Below are positions 53,429 to 62,165 of a stretch of DNA of 64,000 nt, piece after piece (position 1 is the stretch's first letter; each line of letters starts with the position of its first letter). The notes beneath the pieces are model-generated. The model did no database searches, was not told the DNA's origin, and was given only the letters and a program-made list of their open reading frames with translations. The DNA is from Chloroflexota bacterium (lineage in GTDB: Bacteria > Chloroflexota > Anaerolineae > J036 > Brachytrichaceae). Location: NCBI GenBank assembly GCA_025354985.1, contig JANXLU010000005.1:1-64000 (forward strand), given 5' to 3'. A program made the position numbers and the translations under genes.

Positions 53429-55072
53429 GTGACCACAAAATACATATTCTGCACCGGCGGTGTAGTGAGTTCGGTGGGCAAGGGCGTCACGGCGGCTGCG
53501 ATTGGCCGGGTGCTGAAGTCCCGAGGCCTGCGCATCGCGATCGCCAAACTTGACCCTTATCTAAACGTTGACCCGGGAACCATGTCTCCTTTCCAACATG
53601 GCGAGGTTTTTGTAACCGAGGATGGCGCGGAAACCGATCTCGATCTCGGACACTATGAGCGGTTTATCGATGAAAACCTTGGCAAGTCATGCAACTTCAC
53701 AACCGGACAGGTTTACAACGAAGTGCTGCAAAAAGAGCGTCACGGTGACTATCTCGGAAAGACGATCCAGGTAGTACCACACGTCACCGGCGAAATCAAG
53801 CGGCGCATCGCATTGGTTACCAGGGACAAGCCCGCAGATGTCGTGATAGTTGAAGTCGGTGGCACGGTAGGAGACATCGAAGCCATGCCCTTCCTGGAAG
53901 CCATTCGCCAAATGCGTCGCGATATCGGGCGGGATAACACGCTGTATATGCACGTCACCTTCCTGCCCAAAGTGGGCGCGACGGGTGAGCTAAAGACCAA
54001 ACCCACGCAGCACAGCGTAAAAGAGCTGCGAAATGCCGGCATTATTCCGGATGCCATCATCGCCCGTAGCGACGAGCCTGTGGACGAGGAATTATGCGAA
54101 AAAATTGGGCTTTTCTGTGACGTTGATCAGCGCGCTGTGCTTCCGATGCCGACCGTGTCGAATCTGTATGAGGTGCCCCTAAGAATTCAGGAATCAAAGT
54201 TTGATGAGTTTATTTGCGAACGTCTCGGAATTCAGACTGGTCCGGCGGATATGACGGACTGGCGAAAAATGGTAAACGTGATGCGCTCACCACGTCCATC
54301 GCTACCCGTCGCAATTGTAGGCAAGTATGTGGAGCTTCACGATGCGTATATCAGCGTGCGCGAGGCACTATATCACGCGGGCATATCGCATGACCACACG
54401 GTAAAGGTGGATTGGATCAGCAGTGAGGACCTCGAGCGCGGCAAGCGTCAGGAAACATTAAAGCGACTTGAGTCTGCATCGGGCATTATTGTGCCCGGTG
54501 GGTTCGGCGAACGCGGAATCGAGGGGATGATCCATGCTGCAACCTATGCACGCCAGAATCTGGTGCCATATCTCGGACTTTGTCTCGGCATGCAAGTCAT
54601 GTGCATCGAGCTTGCCCGCCTGGCACTTGGCACGGATCAGGCGAACAGCACCGAAGTCAATCCATCGGTTGAGCATCCCGTGATTGACCTCATGCATGAC
54701 CAGCGATACATCAGCGAAATTGGCGGGACCATGCGACTTGGCACCTTCCCATGCGTATTGACGCCCGGGACCCGGGCTTACGCTGCCTATGCCAAAGCCG
54801 GGCAAGTGGATGGTTCACCGGCGACGATACAGGAACGGCATCGCCATCGATGGGAGTTTAACAACCAGTATCGAAAGGTATTGACCGATGCTGGATTGGT
54901 GATAAGCGGATTGAGTCCGACCGGTACGCTCGTAGAAATAAGCGAGTTGCGTGATCATCCATTCATGATGGGAAGCCAGTTCCACCCGGAGTTCAAGAGT
55001 CGCCCCACCCGACCCCATCCGATGTTTAACTCGTTTATTGAGGCCTGTATAGCTTCAGAGCGCACGGCGTGA
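53429..55072 (+). CDS. pyrG: CTP synthase
   Basis: Amidates UTP to CTP with glutamine. The N-terminal synthetase domain begins KYIFCTGGVVSSVGKGVTAAA, followed by KLDPYLNVDPGTMSP near 42 and EVGGTVGDIEAMPFLE near 143. The glutamine amidotransferase domain has PGGFGERG near 355 and the nucleophile in YLGLCLGMQVM near 387, with the His/Glu pair in SQFHPEFKSRP near 520. The GTG 53429 start matches the family N terminus; earlier codons run through the divergent small gene. At 547 residues it is normal. Confidence 0.97.
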   Translation: MTTKYIFCTGGVVSSVGKGVTAAAIGRVLKSRGLRIAIAKLDPYLNVDPGTMSPFQHGEVFVTEDGAETDLDLGHYERFIDENLGKSCNFTTGQVYNEVLQKERHGDYLGKTIQVVPHVTGEIKRRIALVTRDKPADVVIVEVGGTVGDIEAMPFLEAIRQMRRDIGRDNTLYMHVTFLPKVGATGELKTKPTQHSVKELRNAGIIPDAIIARSDEPVDEELCEKIGLFCDVDQRAVLPMPTVSNLYEVPLRIQESKFDEFICERLGIQTGPADMTDWRKMVNVMRSPRPSLPVAIVGKYVELHDAYISVREALYHAGISHDHTVKVDWISSEDLERGKRQETLKRLESASGIIVPGGFGERGIEGMIHAATYARQNLVPYLGLCLGMQVMCIELARLALGTDQANSTEVNPSVEHPVIDLMHDQRYISEIGGTMRLGTFPCVLTPGTRAYAAYAKAGQVDGSPATIQERHRHRWEFNNQYRKVLTDAGLVISGLSPTGTLVEISELRDHPFMMGSQFHPEFKSRPTRPHPMFNSFIEACIASERTA

Positions 55073-55090
55073 TCGCCCGGTTCTTCAAGG

Positions 55091-55122
55091 CGTGTCGCCA
55101 TGCAGGACTGCAAGGCGACACG
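55091..55122. terminator. Hairpin between convergent pyrG and HMG-CoA reductase genes
   Basis: CGTGTCGCC at 55091-55099 pairs with GGCGACACG at 55114-55122, with a single A-A mismatch and an inner TGCA/TGCA extension. It is followed by GTTTCA on the plus strand and preceded by CCTTGAA on the other. It likely serves both genes. Confidence 0.6.
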
Positions 55123-55124
55123 TT

Positions 55125-56453
55125 TCACGACATGCGTGCCGCGAGCCCCGTGCGCAGCTGTTCGGCTCGACCAGGTTTGATGTTTTTTTCACTAATCATT
55201 TGATCGGCGATCAGGTTGATTTCGTCGCCGCGCGCTCCGGCAGCCATGGCAACCTGGCGCGCGTGCAAGGCCATGTGTCCGGGCTGGATTCCTTCATCAC
55301 ACAAAGCACGTAAGGCAGCCAGGTTTTGCGCAAGACCAACGCAAACGGCGATTTCAGCCAATTGGCGGGCGGTTGAAACCTTAAGCAATTTCAACGAAAA
55401 ATGTGCGGTTGGGTGCACCTTGGTTGCGCCACCTACGATTCCAACTGCAATCGGTAATTCGATTTCACCGGCCAAGTCTCCATTTTTCCGAGCCCGCCAC
55501 CGGGTAAGGCTACGATATACACCGCTGCGGGCAGCCCACGCGTGCGCCGCCGCCTCGACGGCGCGCCAATCATTGCCAGTGGCCAAAGTCACCGCGTCAA
55601 TACCGTTCATCACACCCTTGTTATGGGTCACGGCCCGGTAGGTATCGTTTTCTGCAAATAGAGACGCTTCTTCAATCCGCTTTACCAGTCCAGTGGGCTG
55701 ATTTGACCCAGGTTTAGACTGCAACGCCGCGGCTGGAACAATACAATGCGCCCGCGCCCTGCGATCAACACAATAGTTGCTGAGAATACCCAGATTGACG
55801 CGGCCGGCCGTCAAGCGGGCTATTTCCGGTGCAACGGCTTCACACACTGTGTTAACCATATTTGCCCCCATTGCATCACCGCAATCCAAGTGGACATGCA
55901 CGATCAGGAAAGCCAATGAGCCAGTACGTGGGCCCGATTCAAGCGACAGGGACCCTGTATCATCCGCAAGTGCAACTTCGCGCCAGGTAAGATCGACCAC
56001 ACGACCATGTCCGCGATTCGTTGAACGACCATCATCATTGAGCCGGGCAATCAAGCCATCGCGAGCGTTGGTCAGCAATTCAAATGCGCGTGGCATATTT
56101 GGCACGTCCACGACCTGAATCTGGCCGATCATCAGCGACTCCGTGCTTGTGGCAACAAATCCACCTCCAGAACGAACCAAGCGGGCCCCGTAGCCGCACG
56201 CAGCAATTACACTTGGTTCTTCCGTTACCATTGGCACACGCACATCTCGCCCGTTGATCAGAAAATTCTCGGCGATTCCAAGTGGCAGTGCGTGCAGCCC
56301 GACCACATTCTCAGACATATGGTTCGCCATGCTCAAGCTAAGTCCCGAACGCATTTCGGCCACTTCCTGTTCCGACAACCCCAAGGCTCCGAGTCGGTCC
56401 TCAACGGGCAAATCCCTAAGGCGTGGCATATTTGGCGCAGCAACTGCGGTCAT
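55125..56453 (-). CDS. Hydroxymethylglutaryl-CoA reductase, class II (degradative type)
   Basis: A 442-residue class II HMG-CoA reductase. MSENVVGLHALPLGIAENFLING lies near 45, the catalytic Glu in VTEEPSVIAACGYGARL near 75, ATGNDWRAVEAAAHA near 285, DCGDAMGANMVNTVCEAV near 195, and the catalytic His in GHMALHARQVAMAAG near 400. Enzymes of this class run either toward mevalonate (some bacteria) or in its degradation. No other mevalonate gene is visible here, so direction is open. Met at 56453 follows the glycosyltransferase stop by seven bases. Confidence 0.92.
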   Translation of the reverse strand: MTAVAAPNMPRLRDLPVEDRLGALGLSEQEVAEMRSGLSLSMANHMSENVVGLHALPLGIAENFLINGRDVRVPMVTEEPSVIAACGYGARLVRSGGGFVATSTESLMIGQIQVVDVPNMPRAFELLTNARDGLIARLNDDGRSTNRGHGRVVDLTWREVALADDTGSLSLESGPRTGSLAFLIVHVHLDCGDAMGANMVNTVCEAVAPEIARLTAGRVNLGILSNYCVDRRARAHCIVPAAALQSKPGSNQPTGLVKRIEEASLFAENDTYRAVTHNKGVMNGIDAVTLATGNDWRAVEAAAHAWAARSGVYRSLTRWRARKNGDLAGEIELPIAVGIVGGATKVHPTAHFSLKLLKVSTARQLAEIAVCVGLAQNLAALRALCDEGIQPGHMALHARQVAMAAGARGDEINLIADQMISEKNIKPGRAEQLRTGLAARMS

Positions 56454-56460
56454 GCTCCAA

Positions 56461-57621
56461 TTATCCGTGGAACAACACCCGATCGTAGACATCCAACAGC
56501 TGTTGCGCAGATTTCTCCCAGGTAAACCGCGCGGCCCGATTCAAACCCGCGGCTATTTGTGCCGAGCGCCAGTCAACATCTGACCAGGCCATATTTAGTG
56601 CACCCGCGAGACTGTTCACATCCATGGGCGCTACCTGCAACCCCACCGGACCCATGACTTCGGGCAATGACGAACGATCACTGGAAATCACTGGCGTGCC
56701 GCACGCCATGGCCTCCAACAACGGGAGTCCAAACCCTTCGTACACGGAAGGAAACGCAAACACGCGCGCTTGCCGATAGAGCGCGGGCAAATCCGCTTCG
56801 TCAACAAATCCGGTAAAGCGGACCCGCCGTTCCAAACCCAGGTTGTTAACTTCGTGTTGCACCTCGTCATAAAGCCAACCCTTACCACCCGCGATTACCA
56901 ACTGTGACGAAGTATCGGCCTGAGAAGCAAAGGCGCGCACAAGGCTAATATGGTTCTTACGACGCTGCATGGTTCCGACGGCCAATACATACGGTCGATC
57001 ATCGAAGCCATATTTCGCCCCCAGTTGGGCTCGTTCTACGCCATCTGTACCGACCGATGACGGCCTGAAGCGTGAAGAAACGCCGCAATAAATCACCGTA
57101 ATCTTGGATTCTGGAATTGCATATAAATCGGTCAAATCGCGTGCGGTTGCGATCGAATCCGCAATTACGTGAGTCGCTTGGCGCGCCGACTTGGGCACCA
57201 CTTTTCGCAAAAACGCGAGCAAGCTGGGCACGGTGGAATCAGGATCACGCTCAAACGTCAGGTCATGAACCGTCACCACCGATTTGGTCGCAACCGGAAG
57301 CGGCGGAAGTACAAAATCAGTGGCATGATAGAGATCGCAAGCAGATCCTGCAAACCAGGTGACAGGCACTGGAATTCCCGCGCGGAACCACAACCGAAAG
57401 AGGTTGCGATCATCCAACGGAGCAATTGTTAGCGGGTGATCTGCCTGAAACTCACGCAGTTGGGTGCGGCCACCAGCGGATGCCGGCCGCCCCATGCAAA
57501 AATACTGTAGGTGGTGGCGGGTTTGCAATTGACCCAATACGCCAATCGTCTCGCGTGTGAGACGCCCAATTCCCGCAGACTGATGAAAGGCCGATGTGAC
57601 GTCAATCGTGATCCGCGCCAT
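56461..57621 (-). CDS. Glycosyltransferase family 4 (second copy type)
   Basis: A 386-residue GT-B enzyme with SAGIGRLTRETI near 15, ATDFVLPPLP near 97, VGTMQRRKNHISLVRAF near 215 and the donor-site E-x7-E in FPSVYEGFGLPLLEAMACGTPVI near 285. It resembles mannosyltransferases of surface glycans. It is a different subgroup from the GT4 at 24966. It lies between gtrA (12 bases) and the HMG-CoA reductase gene. Confidence 0.88.
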   Translation of the reverse strand: MARITIDVTSAFHQSAGIGRLTRETIGVLGQLQTRHHLQYFCMGRPASAGGRTQLREFQADHPLTIAPLDDRNLFRLWFRAGIPVPVTWFAGSACDLYHATDFVLPPLPVATKSVVTVHDLTFERDPDSTVPSLLAFLRKVVPKSARQATHVIADSIATARDLTDLYAIPESKITVIYCGVSSRFRPSSVGTDGVERAQLGAKYGFDDRPYVLAVGTMQRRKNHISLVRAFASQADTSSQLVIAGGKGWLYDEVQHEVNNLGLERRVRFTGFVDEADLPALYRQARVFAFPSVYEGFGLPLLEAMACGTPVISSDRSSLPEVMGPVGLQVAPMDVNSLAGALNMAWSDVDWRSAQIAAGLNRAARFTWEKSAQQLLDVYDRVLFHG

Positions 57622-57633
57622 TTCGTGCAGGTC

Positions 57634-58143
57634 TTACAACGCGCTCTCGACGGCATCATCCGGATCCGGGATGGAATCTGCTCCGGCACCGATCGCACCA
57701 ATATTTCGGAATGTCACCATCCGATTTACGACAAAGTTCCAAATCATAACGATTACTGCCCCTACGCCCTTTGTGAAGTTCAAACCAAGGGTGCCCGCCA
57801 GCATTGGGTTGGAAATCAAGATCCCTTTGAACACAGATGTAAATGGTGCTTCAAAGAAATAGAAAATCGCCTCGTTAATCAGCAACCCGAACGCGTTGAC
57901 AATCATAAAAATGGGAAGTTGCCGGCGCTTCTTGACTGCGCGGGTCTCTGGATAGACCCAGCGCCTATTCCAGTAGAAATTGCTCAACGCCGCAACCACG
58001 AAACCGGCGGCCACCGCGACTGGCGTGGACACATTCGCCAGCTTGAGCACATTTAGAACGGTCACGTCGATGATCAACCCGCTAAAGCCGACCACGGCAA
58101 ACTTGGCAAAGCGACGGGCCTCAGTTTTTGGTTGCATGAGCAT
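57634..58143 (-). CDS. GtrA-family membrane protein
   Basis: A 169-residue four-helix GtrA protein. The N-terminal ARRFAKFAVVGFSGLIID is characteristic, followed by the ALSNFYWNRRWVYP loop near 65 and a second helix pair ending NFVVNRMVTFRN. GtrA proteins are linked to flipping of lipid-linked sugars and are often paired with glycosyltransferases, as here. The start at 58143 (MLMQPK) overlaps the S9 peptidase end by 23 bases; ATG 58137 is also possible. Confidence 0.9.
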   Translation of the reverse strand: MLMQPKTEARRFAKFAVVGFSGLIIDVTVLNVLKLANVSTPVAVAAGFVVAALSNFYWNRRWVYPETRAVKKRRQLPIFMIVNAFGLLINEAIFYFFEAPFTSVFKGILISNPMLAGTLGLNFTKGVGAVIVMIWNFVVNRMVTFRNIGAIGAGADSIPDPDDAVESAL

Positions 58144-60172
58144 ACTTTTCGAACCAGCCCAGAATTCGTGTGATTCGCTCCACCCTGTGCTTGGGCTCTC
58201 CACTTCGCGACAGGTCATGGCCTTCGCGCGGCCATCGCACCAATTCCACGATCTTTCCAGCCGTCCGCAACGCGGTAAACAGCTCTTCAGCTTGTGAAAT
58301 TGGCACGCGAAAGTCCTGCTCGCTGTGCTCAAGAAGCAATGGCGTTGCGATGTCCCGGGCATATGCAATCGGAGACATACGCCAGAGGTACTCAACGTCG
58401 TCCCAGGGAGTCACTCCACTCATTTCGCGATCAAAGAAAAATGGGAGATCGCTCGTATTTCTGGCGCTTATAAAGTTATAGACACCCCGCTGTGCGACTG
58501 CCGCCGCAAAGCGGTGATCGACACCCACGATCATTGCCGTCATATACCCACCGTAGCTTCCCCCGGTGACATACAAACGTCTCTCGTCAACGTTGCCACC
58601 CGCTATAACGTGTTCAAGACCACGCAAAATATCGGCCATGGGTCCGGCGTCCCAATCAGACCGATTGGCATGGTAGAACTCATCGCCGTAGCCTTCGCTG
58701 CCACGCGGATTACAAAAGAACACAATATATCCGGCATTGGCCATTGCCTGCACCTCATGCCACAAGCTCTCAAACGACGGGCCCCACATGGCATGCGGTC
58801 CGCCATGGATATTCAACACGAGCGGATATTTCGACTCCTGACTAAATCCTGGTGGCTTCACCACCCAACCTTGAATACTTCGACCGTCAGACTCGAACTG
58901 AATCGTCTCGCTTGGACAAACCAGATGAGCGGAAACAAATGGTTCGTTGGGCGCGTACAGCACGCGCTCACGACCATCCGGATTGAGTTGGCGCAATGAC
59001 AGGAATGAATCCGGGTGTGTGCACACGTAGATCACGAGGCCCGAGGCACTCACGGCAAACGCGTTGGTGGATTGATCGCCACAATCCACGTTTACACCTG
59101 GAAGTGTGAGCGTGGTCGCGGAACCGTCGGCGACGTACACCTTGCGGAGGGGAAAATCACCACCGGCCAACTCCACGACGTAGATGTGGTTCGAATCCGG
59201 GCTCCATGCCCACGTCGCAAGTGCCCCGCTAAAAATTGCGCGCGAAGCTGCATGATCGTCCTTGAGACTCCGAATGACCAGCTGGCTTCTCGATCTTGAA
59301 GCCTCATTTTCATCATATCTTATAAATGCAAGCCACTCCCCATTAGGCGACACCTTCGGCTGCCCAGTTGTGTATCCAGCCTCACTCAAACGAACAACGC
59401 TGCGGTCTGCAGTCGCACGTAACAAAACGACGTCCACGAGGCGAAACAGCTCACCTTTTTCAACATCGCGCGATGCCGCCGAATAAACACGAGTGCCATC
59501 CGGCGACCAAGACGGGGCGGCAAAGCCAACATCTCCATCCGAAATCCGCTGCGGCACAGACAACGGCGCGCCCGCATCCACCACCGACGCGAGATAAATG
59601 TGCCGTGTGCGGTCCTCAAAATACGTCGTACCAGTTCGAAACGGAGATGTCCTTATGACCCGCGGGTCCTGCTTATTAGCGGGAATGCCGCCTTTGGCTG
59701 CCTGACCCGTGGATGGTCCGTCCGGGCCTGGGTTGTCCTCGCGGTCTCGTTCTTCTTTATCAACAATGGCTCCAAATACAATCCGGTCACCGGTCGGTGA
59801 CCACTCAAAAGAACTGACGCCATTTGGATGTGCAGTAATCGGATAGGCCTCACCGGGCCGGTTGACCGGCAGCACATAGACCTGGGCTTTTTCGCCACGC
59901 ACACTTATGAACGCAAGCTGCTTGCCGTCCGCCGACCATCGCGGTGATCCATCCTTTGGACCAAAGGTAACTGGATATGGCGCGTCATCACCCGCCAAAT
60001 CCTTCATCCATAATGCCTTTACATAGACGTTTTTGGCTGCATTTATATGAGACCGCACAAAGACAACACGCCGTTCGTCCGGCGAAATTTGCGGATCGGC
60101 CAGGGACACCAATTCTGTCAAATGTTCAGGTGTTATCGGTGCTCGTTGAAGTGGTGGCGTGATTTCAGGCAT
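58121..60172 (-). CDS. S9-family prolyl oligopeptidase-type acylaminoacyl peptidase
   Basis: A 683-residue serine peptidase with an N-terminal beta-propeller (WD40-like PD40 repeats such as PRWSADGKQLAFIS and PSWSPDGTRVYSA) and a C-terminal alpha/beta hydrolase. The nucleophile lies in VTGGSYGGYMTAM near 540, the Asp in HSEQDFRVP near 622, the His in WPREGHDLSRSG near 654. HGGPHAMWG near 457 forms the oxyanion hole. No signal peptide, so it is likely cytoplasmic. ATG 60172 is chosen; it overlaps the upstream stop by eight bases, and an earlier start would overlap more. Confidence 0.92.
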   Translation of the reverse strand: MPEITPPLQRAPITPEHLTELVSLADPQISPDERRVVFVRSHINAAKNVYVKALWMKDLAGDDAPYPVTFGPKDGSPRWSADGKQLAFISVRGEKAQVYVLPVNRPGEAYPITAHPNGVSSFEWSPTGDRIVFGAIVDKEERDREDNPGPDGPSTGQAAKGGIPANKQDPRVIRTSPFRTGTTYFEDRTRHIYLASVVDAGAPLSVPQRISDGDVGFAAPSWSPDGTRVYSAASRDVEKGELFRLVDVVLLRATADRSVVRLSEAGYTTGQPKVSPNGEWLAFIRYDENEASRSRSQLVIRSLKDDHAASRAIFSGALATWAWSPDSNHIYVVELAGGDFPLRKVYVADGSATTLTLPGVNVDCGDQSTNAFAVSASGLVIYVCTHPDSFLSLRQLNPDGRERVLYAPNEPFVSAHLVCPSETIQFESDGRSIQGWVVKPPGFSQESKYPLVLNIHGGPHAMWGPSFESLWHEVQAMANAGYIVFFCNPRGSEGYGDEFYHANRSDWDAGPMADILRGLEHVIAGGNVDERRLYVTGGSYGGYMTAMIVGVDHRFAAAVAQRGVYNFISARNTSDLPFFFDREMSGVTPWDDVEYLWRMSPIAYARDIATPLLLEHSEQDFRVPISQAEELFTALRTAGKIVELVRWPREGHDLSRSGEPKHRVERITRILGWFEKYAHATKN

Positions 60173-61001
60173 GTTGTCCCACAATTCTACCGGGCACATC
60201 CCTTTGGCGGGCGGCCTCATACAGCAGGATCGCCGCAGATGTCGCCACGTTCAGGCTGTTTACCCGACCTCGCATAGGGATACTCACATGCTCGCCATCC
60301 AGGCCCAGCCACTCCCTACCCAACCCGTGTTTTTCTTCACCAACCACCAGCGCGACCCCGCCGGTTAGGTCCGTCTCGATGTACGATTTATTTGCCGCGG
60401 GGCTGGCGGTAATTATGCGAATTCGTAGGGCTGCCAGCCAATTTTGTGCCAGCGGTGCGGAGCATACTGCAACTTGAACGACAAATACTGCACCCTTGCT
60501 TGCACGAATGACATTCGGATTTGCCAAATCGGTGGCAGGATCGCAACAAATGACTGCAGAAACACCAACTGCATCCGCAGTTCGCAACATCGCGCCCAAA
60601 TTTCCGGGTTTCTCAACTGAATCAATCACGAGTATCACTGGATTGTCGGTAACCGTTATGGCATTCAATGAAAAGGATGGCTGTTCAAAAACGCCTAGCA
60701 ACCCGTCCGAGCCGGTTCCGCGATACGCACATTTTGCAAACGCGCCTTCTCCCAATTCAATCAAGTCAGCTCCGGCCAATTCTGCTTCACGCAGCAAGGT
60801 GCGTGCCCGGGCATCCTCACCTCCAAACAGCTTTGGACAGAAGTACAAAGCTATCGGTTTTATGCGCGAAGACAACGCTACGGCCAGCTCGTCATTGCCT
60901 TCCACCAGCATCCGGCTCTGGTCGTTGCGCTCCTTGCGGTCCCGCAACGCCGCCACAGCCTTTATGCGGGGATTGGCAGTGCTGGTAATGATGGCGGTCA
61001 C
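60165..61001 (-). CDS. SpoU/TrmH-family RNA 2'-O-methyltransferase
   Basis: A 278-residue SPOUT methyltransferase that methylates ribose in rRNA or tRNA. The N-terminal substrate-binding domain (NPRIKAVAALRDRKERNDQS) is followed by three SPOUT motifs: EKPGNLGAMLRTADAVGV near 129, VVGEEKHGLG near 223, and IPMRGRVNSLNVATSAAI near 240. The Arg and knot residues are intact. RNA target is unknown. It is the first gene of the minus-strand run to the HMG-CoA reductase and is divergent from the DtxR gene by 61 bases. Confidence 0.92.
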   Translation of the reverse strand: MTAIITSTANPRIKAVAALRDRKERNDQSRMLVEGNDELAVALSSRIKPIALYFCPKLFGGEDARARTLLREAELAGADLIELGEGAFAKCAYRGTGSDGLLGVFEQPSFSLNAITVTDNPVILVIDSVEKPGNLGAMLRTADAVGVSAVICCDPATDLANPNVIRASKGAVFVVQVAVCSAPLAQNWLAALRIRIITASPAANKSYIETDLTGGVALVVGEEKHGLGREWLGLDGEHVSIPMRGRVNSLNVATSAAILLYEAARQRDVPGRIVGQHA

Positions 61002-61062
61002 ATAATTGATTGTACGAGACTCAGCACTTCGTCAGCCAACTGCATGATAATTTGTCCACGTC

Positions 61063-61797
61063 ATGAATGAATTGGCAGCTTTGCGCCGCGAAGGCGCCAA
61101 ATCCAGTAAAGCAACCCCGGGCGCCGCGGATTTCTTGCGTGAAACGTATCTGGAAAGCGAAGCACATGGGCGGGTCGTGTTACGTGAACTTGCCCAGCGA
61201 CTCGGCGTCAGCGCGCCGGCCATTAGCCGCATGGCACAGCGACTGGTGCAAAAGGGCTACCTTAAGCGCGAAGGCGCATGCGGTCTCGAGCTGCACGAAA
61301 GCGGCCGGCGGGTTGCGCTAAAGAGCCTTCGCAAAACCCGCATATTTGAAGTCTATCTCGTTCAAGAACTGGGCTATTCGTGGGATCAGGTGTTCCCGCT
61401 GGCCGTGTCAAGCAGTCATCATCTGGATGACGAGTTGATCGAACGCATGTGGATCAAGCTAAACAAGCCACTTCGTTGCCCGCATGGTGATGCCATTCCG
61501 ACCCGCGACGGTCACATGGAGCAAATTGAAAGCGTGCGATTGAGCGACGCAACGGCGGGTACACAAGGCACGTTATCGCATGTTGCAAGCCACGATCCCG
61601 AACTGCTGCGGTATCTCACCACGTTGGGTTTGCTGCCGGGTCTGCCAATTCAAATCGTTTCCCGCGCGCCGTTCGGCGGACCAATTCGCGTTCGAGTTCA
61701 GGTCGGAGACGCACCCAAAAAATTTGAAAACGAGCATGTTATCGGCAAAGAACTTGCGGGGGTAATAAATATTTCAATTGCGCCGGGCAAGTCCTGA
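61063..61797 (+). CDS. DtxR/MntR-family metal-dependent regulator with FeoA-like domain
   Basis: A 244-residue iron- or manganese-dependent repressor. The winged helix (RVVLRELAQRLGVSAPAISRMAQRLVQKGYL near 37-67) is followed by the metal/dimer domain with EVYLVQELGYSWDQV and HHLDDELIERMWIKLN near 118-135. A C-terminal SH3-like FeoA domain (HVASHDPELLRYLTTLGLLPGLPI from about 175) completes the long DtxR form. The metal ligand set cannot be fixed by eye. A cobalamin riboswitch follows the gene after about 60 bases. Confidence 0.9.
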   Translation: MNELAALRREGAKSSKATPGAADFLRETYLESEAHGRVVLRELAQRLGVSAPAISRMAQRLVQKGYLKREGACGLELHESGRRVALKSLRKTRIFEVYLVQELGYSWDQVFPLAVSSSHHLDDELIERMWIKLNKPLRCPHGDAIPTRDGHMEQIESVRLSDATAGTQGTLSHVASHDPELLRYLTTLGLLPGLPIQIVSRAPFGGPIRVRVQVGDAPKKFENEHVIGKELAGVINISIAPGKS

Positions 61798-61856
61798 ATT
61801 GAAACCGTGCTCGCATGAAGGTGATGTGAGCTATACTCTTCGTCACAACTTAATAT

Positions 61857-62025
61857 TGTTTAGGTGACCCGGTGTCTCGTAAAAGAGACTCAAAGGCTCG
61901 GAAGCCAGGGCTTAAAGGTGGAATCCAGTGCCGCGCGACACCGCGCAAAGTCTGGAACTGTGCCGCAACTGTATTTATGCGCACTAAAAACGCGCGTAAG
62001 AGTCAGGATACCTGCCTAATGAACG
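61857..62025 (+). ncRNA. Cobalamin (AdoCbl-class) riboswitch
   Basis: The conserved elements occur in order: TTTAGGTGACCCGGTG at about 61859, TTAAAGGTGGAATCCAGTG at about 61912, GTGCCGCAACTGTA near 61960 and the B12 box AGTCAGGATACCTGCC at 62001-62016. Their order and spacing match cobalamin riboswitches. The leader continues with a short open frame and an intrinsic terminator at 62121-62152 before the alpha/alpha-toroid gene. Control of the two secreted proteins by vitamin B12 is therefore expected. Confidence 0.93.
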
Positions 62026-62057
62026 CAGCAGCCCTTCTCGGGATCAAGGAGGAATTT

Positions 62058-62075
62058 ATGAGTCAAGCACCATAG
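62058..62075 (+). CDS. Five-residue leader ORF (MSQAP) after the riboswitch
   Basis: ATG 62058 is preceded by AAGGAGGAA at an ideal distance and reads M-S-Q-A-P before TAG. Its ribosome binding site is among the best in the window, which suggests a real translated leader or the relic of a lost first gene. It ends 46 bases before the terminator hairpin. Confidence 0.35.
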   Translation: MSQAP

Positions 62076-62120
62076 CAGTCGTTTGGTGTCGCTAGCGGAT
62101 TTTTGTCTTTTAAACCAGAT

Positions 62121-62152
62121 CCCGGTTTTCCTTTTGGAGGCCGGGTTTTTTA
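62121..62152 (+). terminator. Intrinsic terminator, likely riboswitch expression platform
   Basis: CCCGG at 62121-62125 pairs with CCGGG at 62141-62145, with inner TCC/GGA pairs around TTTT, followed by six T residues and ATTG. It lies between the riboswitch and ATG 62166, so premature termination when cobalamin is bound is the likely mode. Confidence 0.75.
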
Positions 62153-62165
62153 TTGCATAGCTCAC

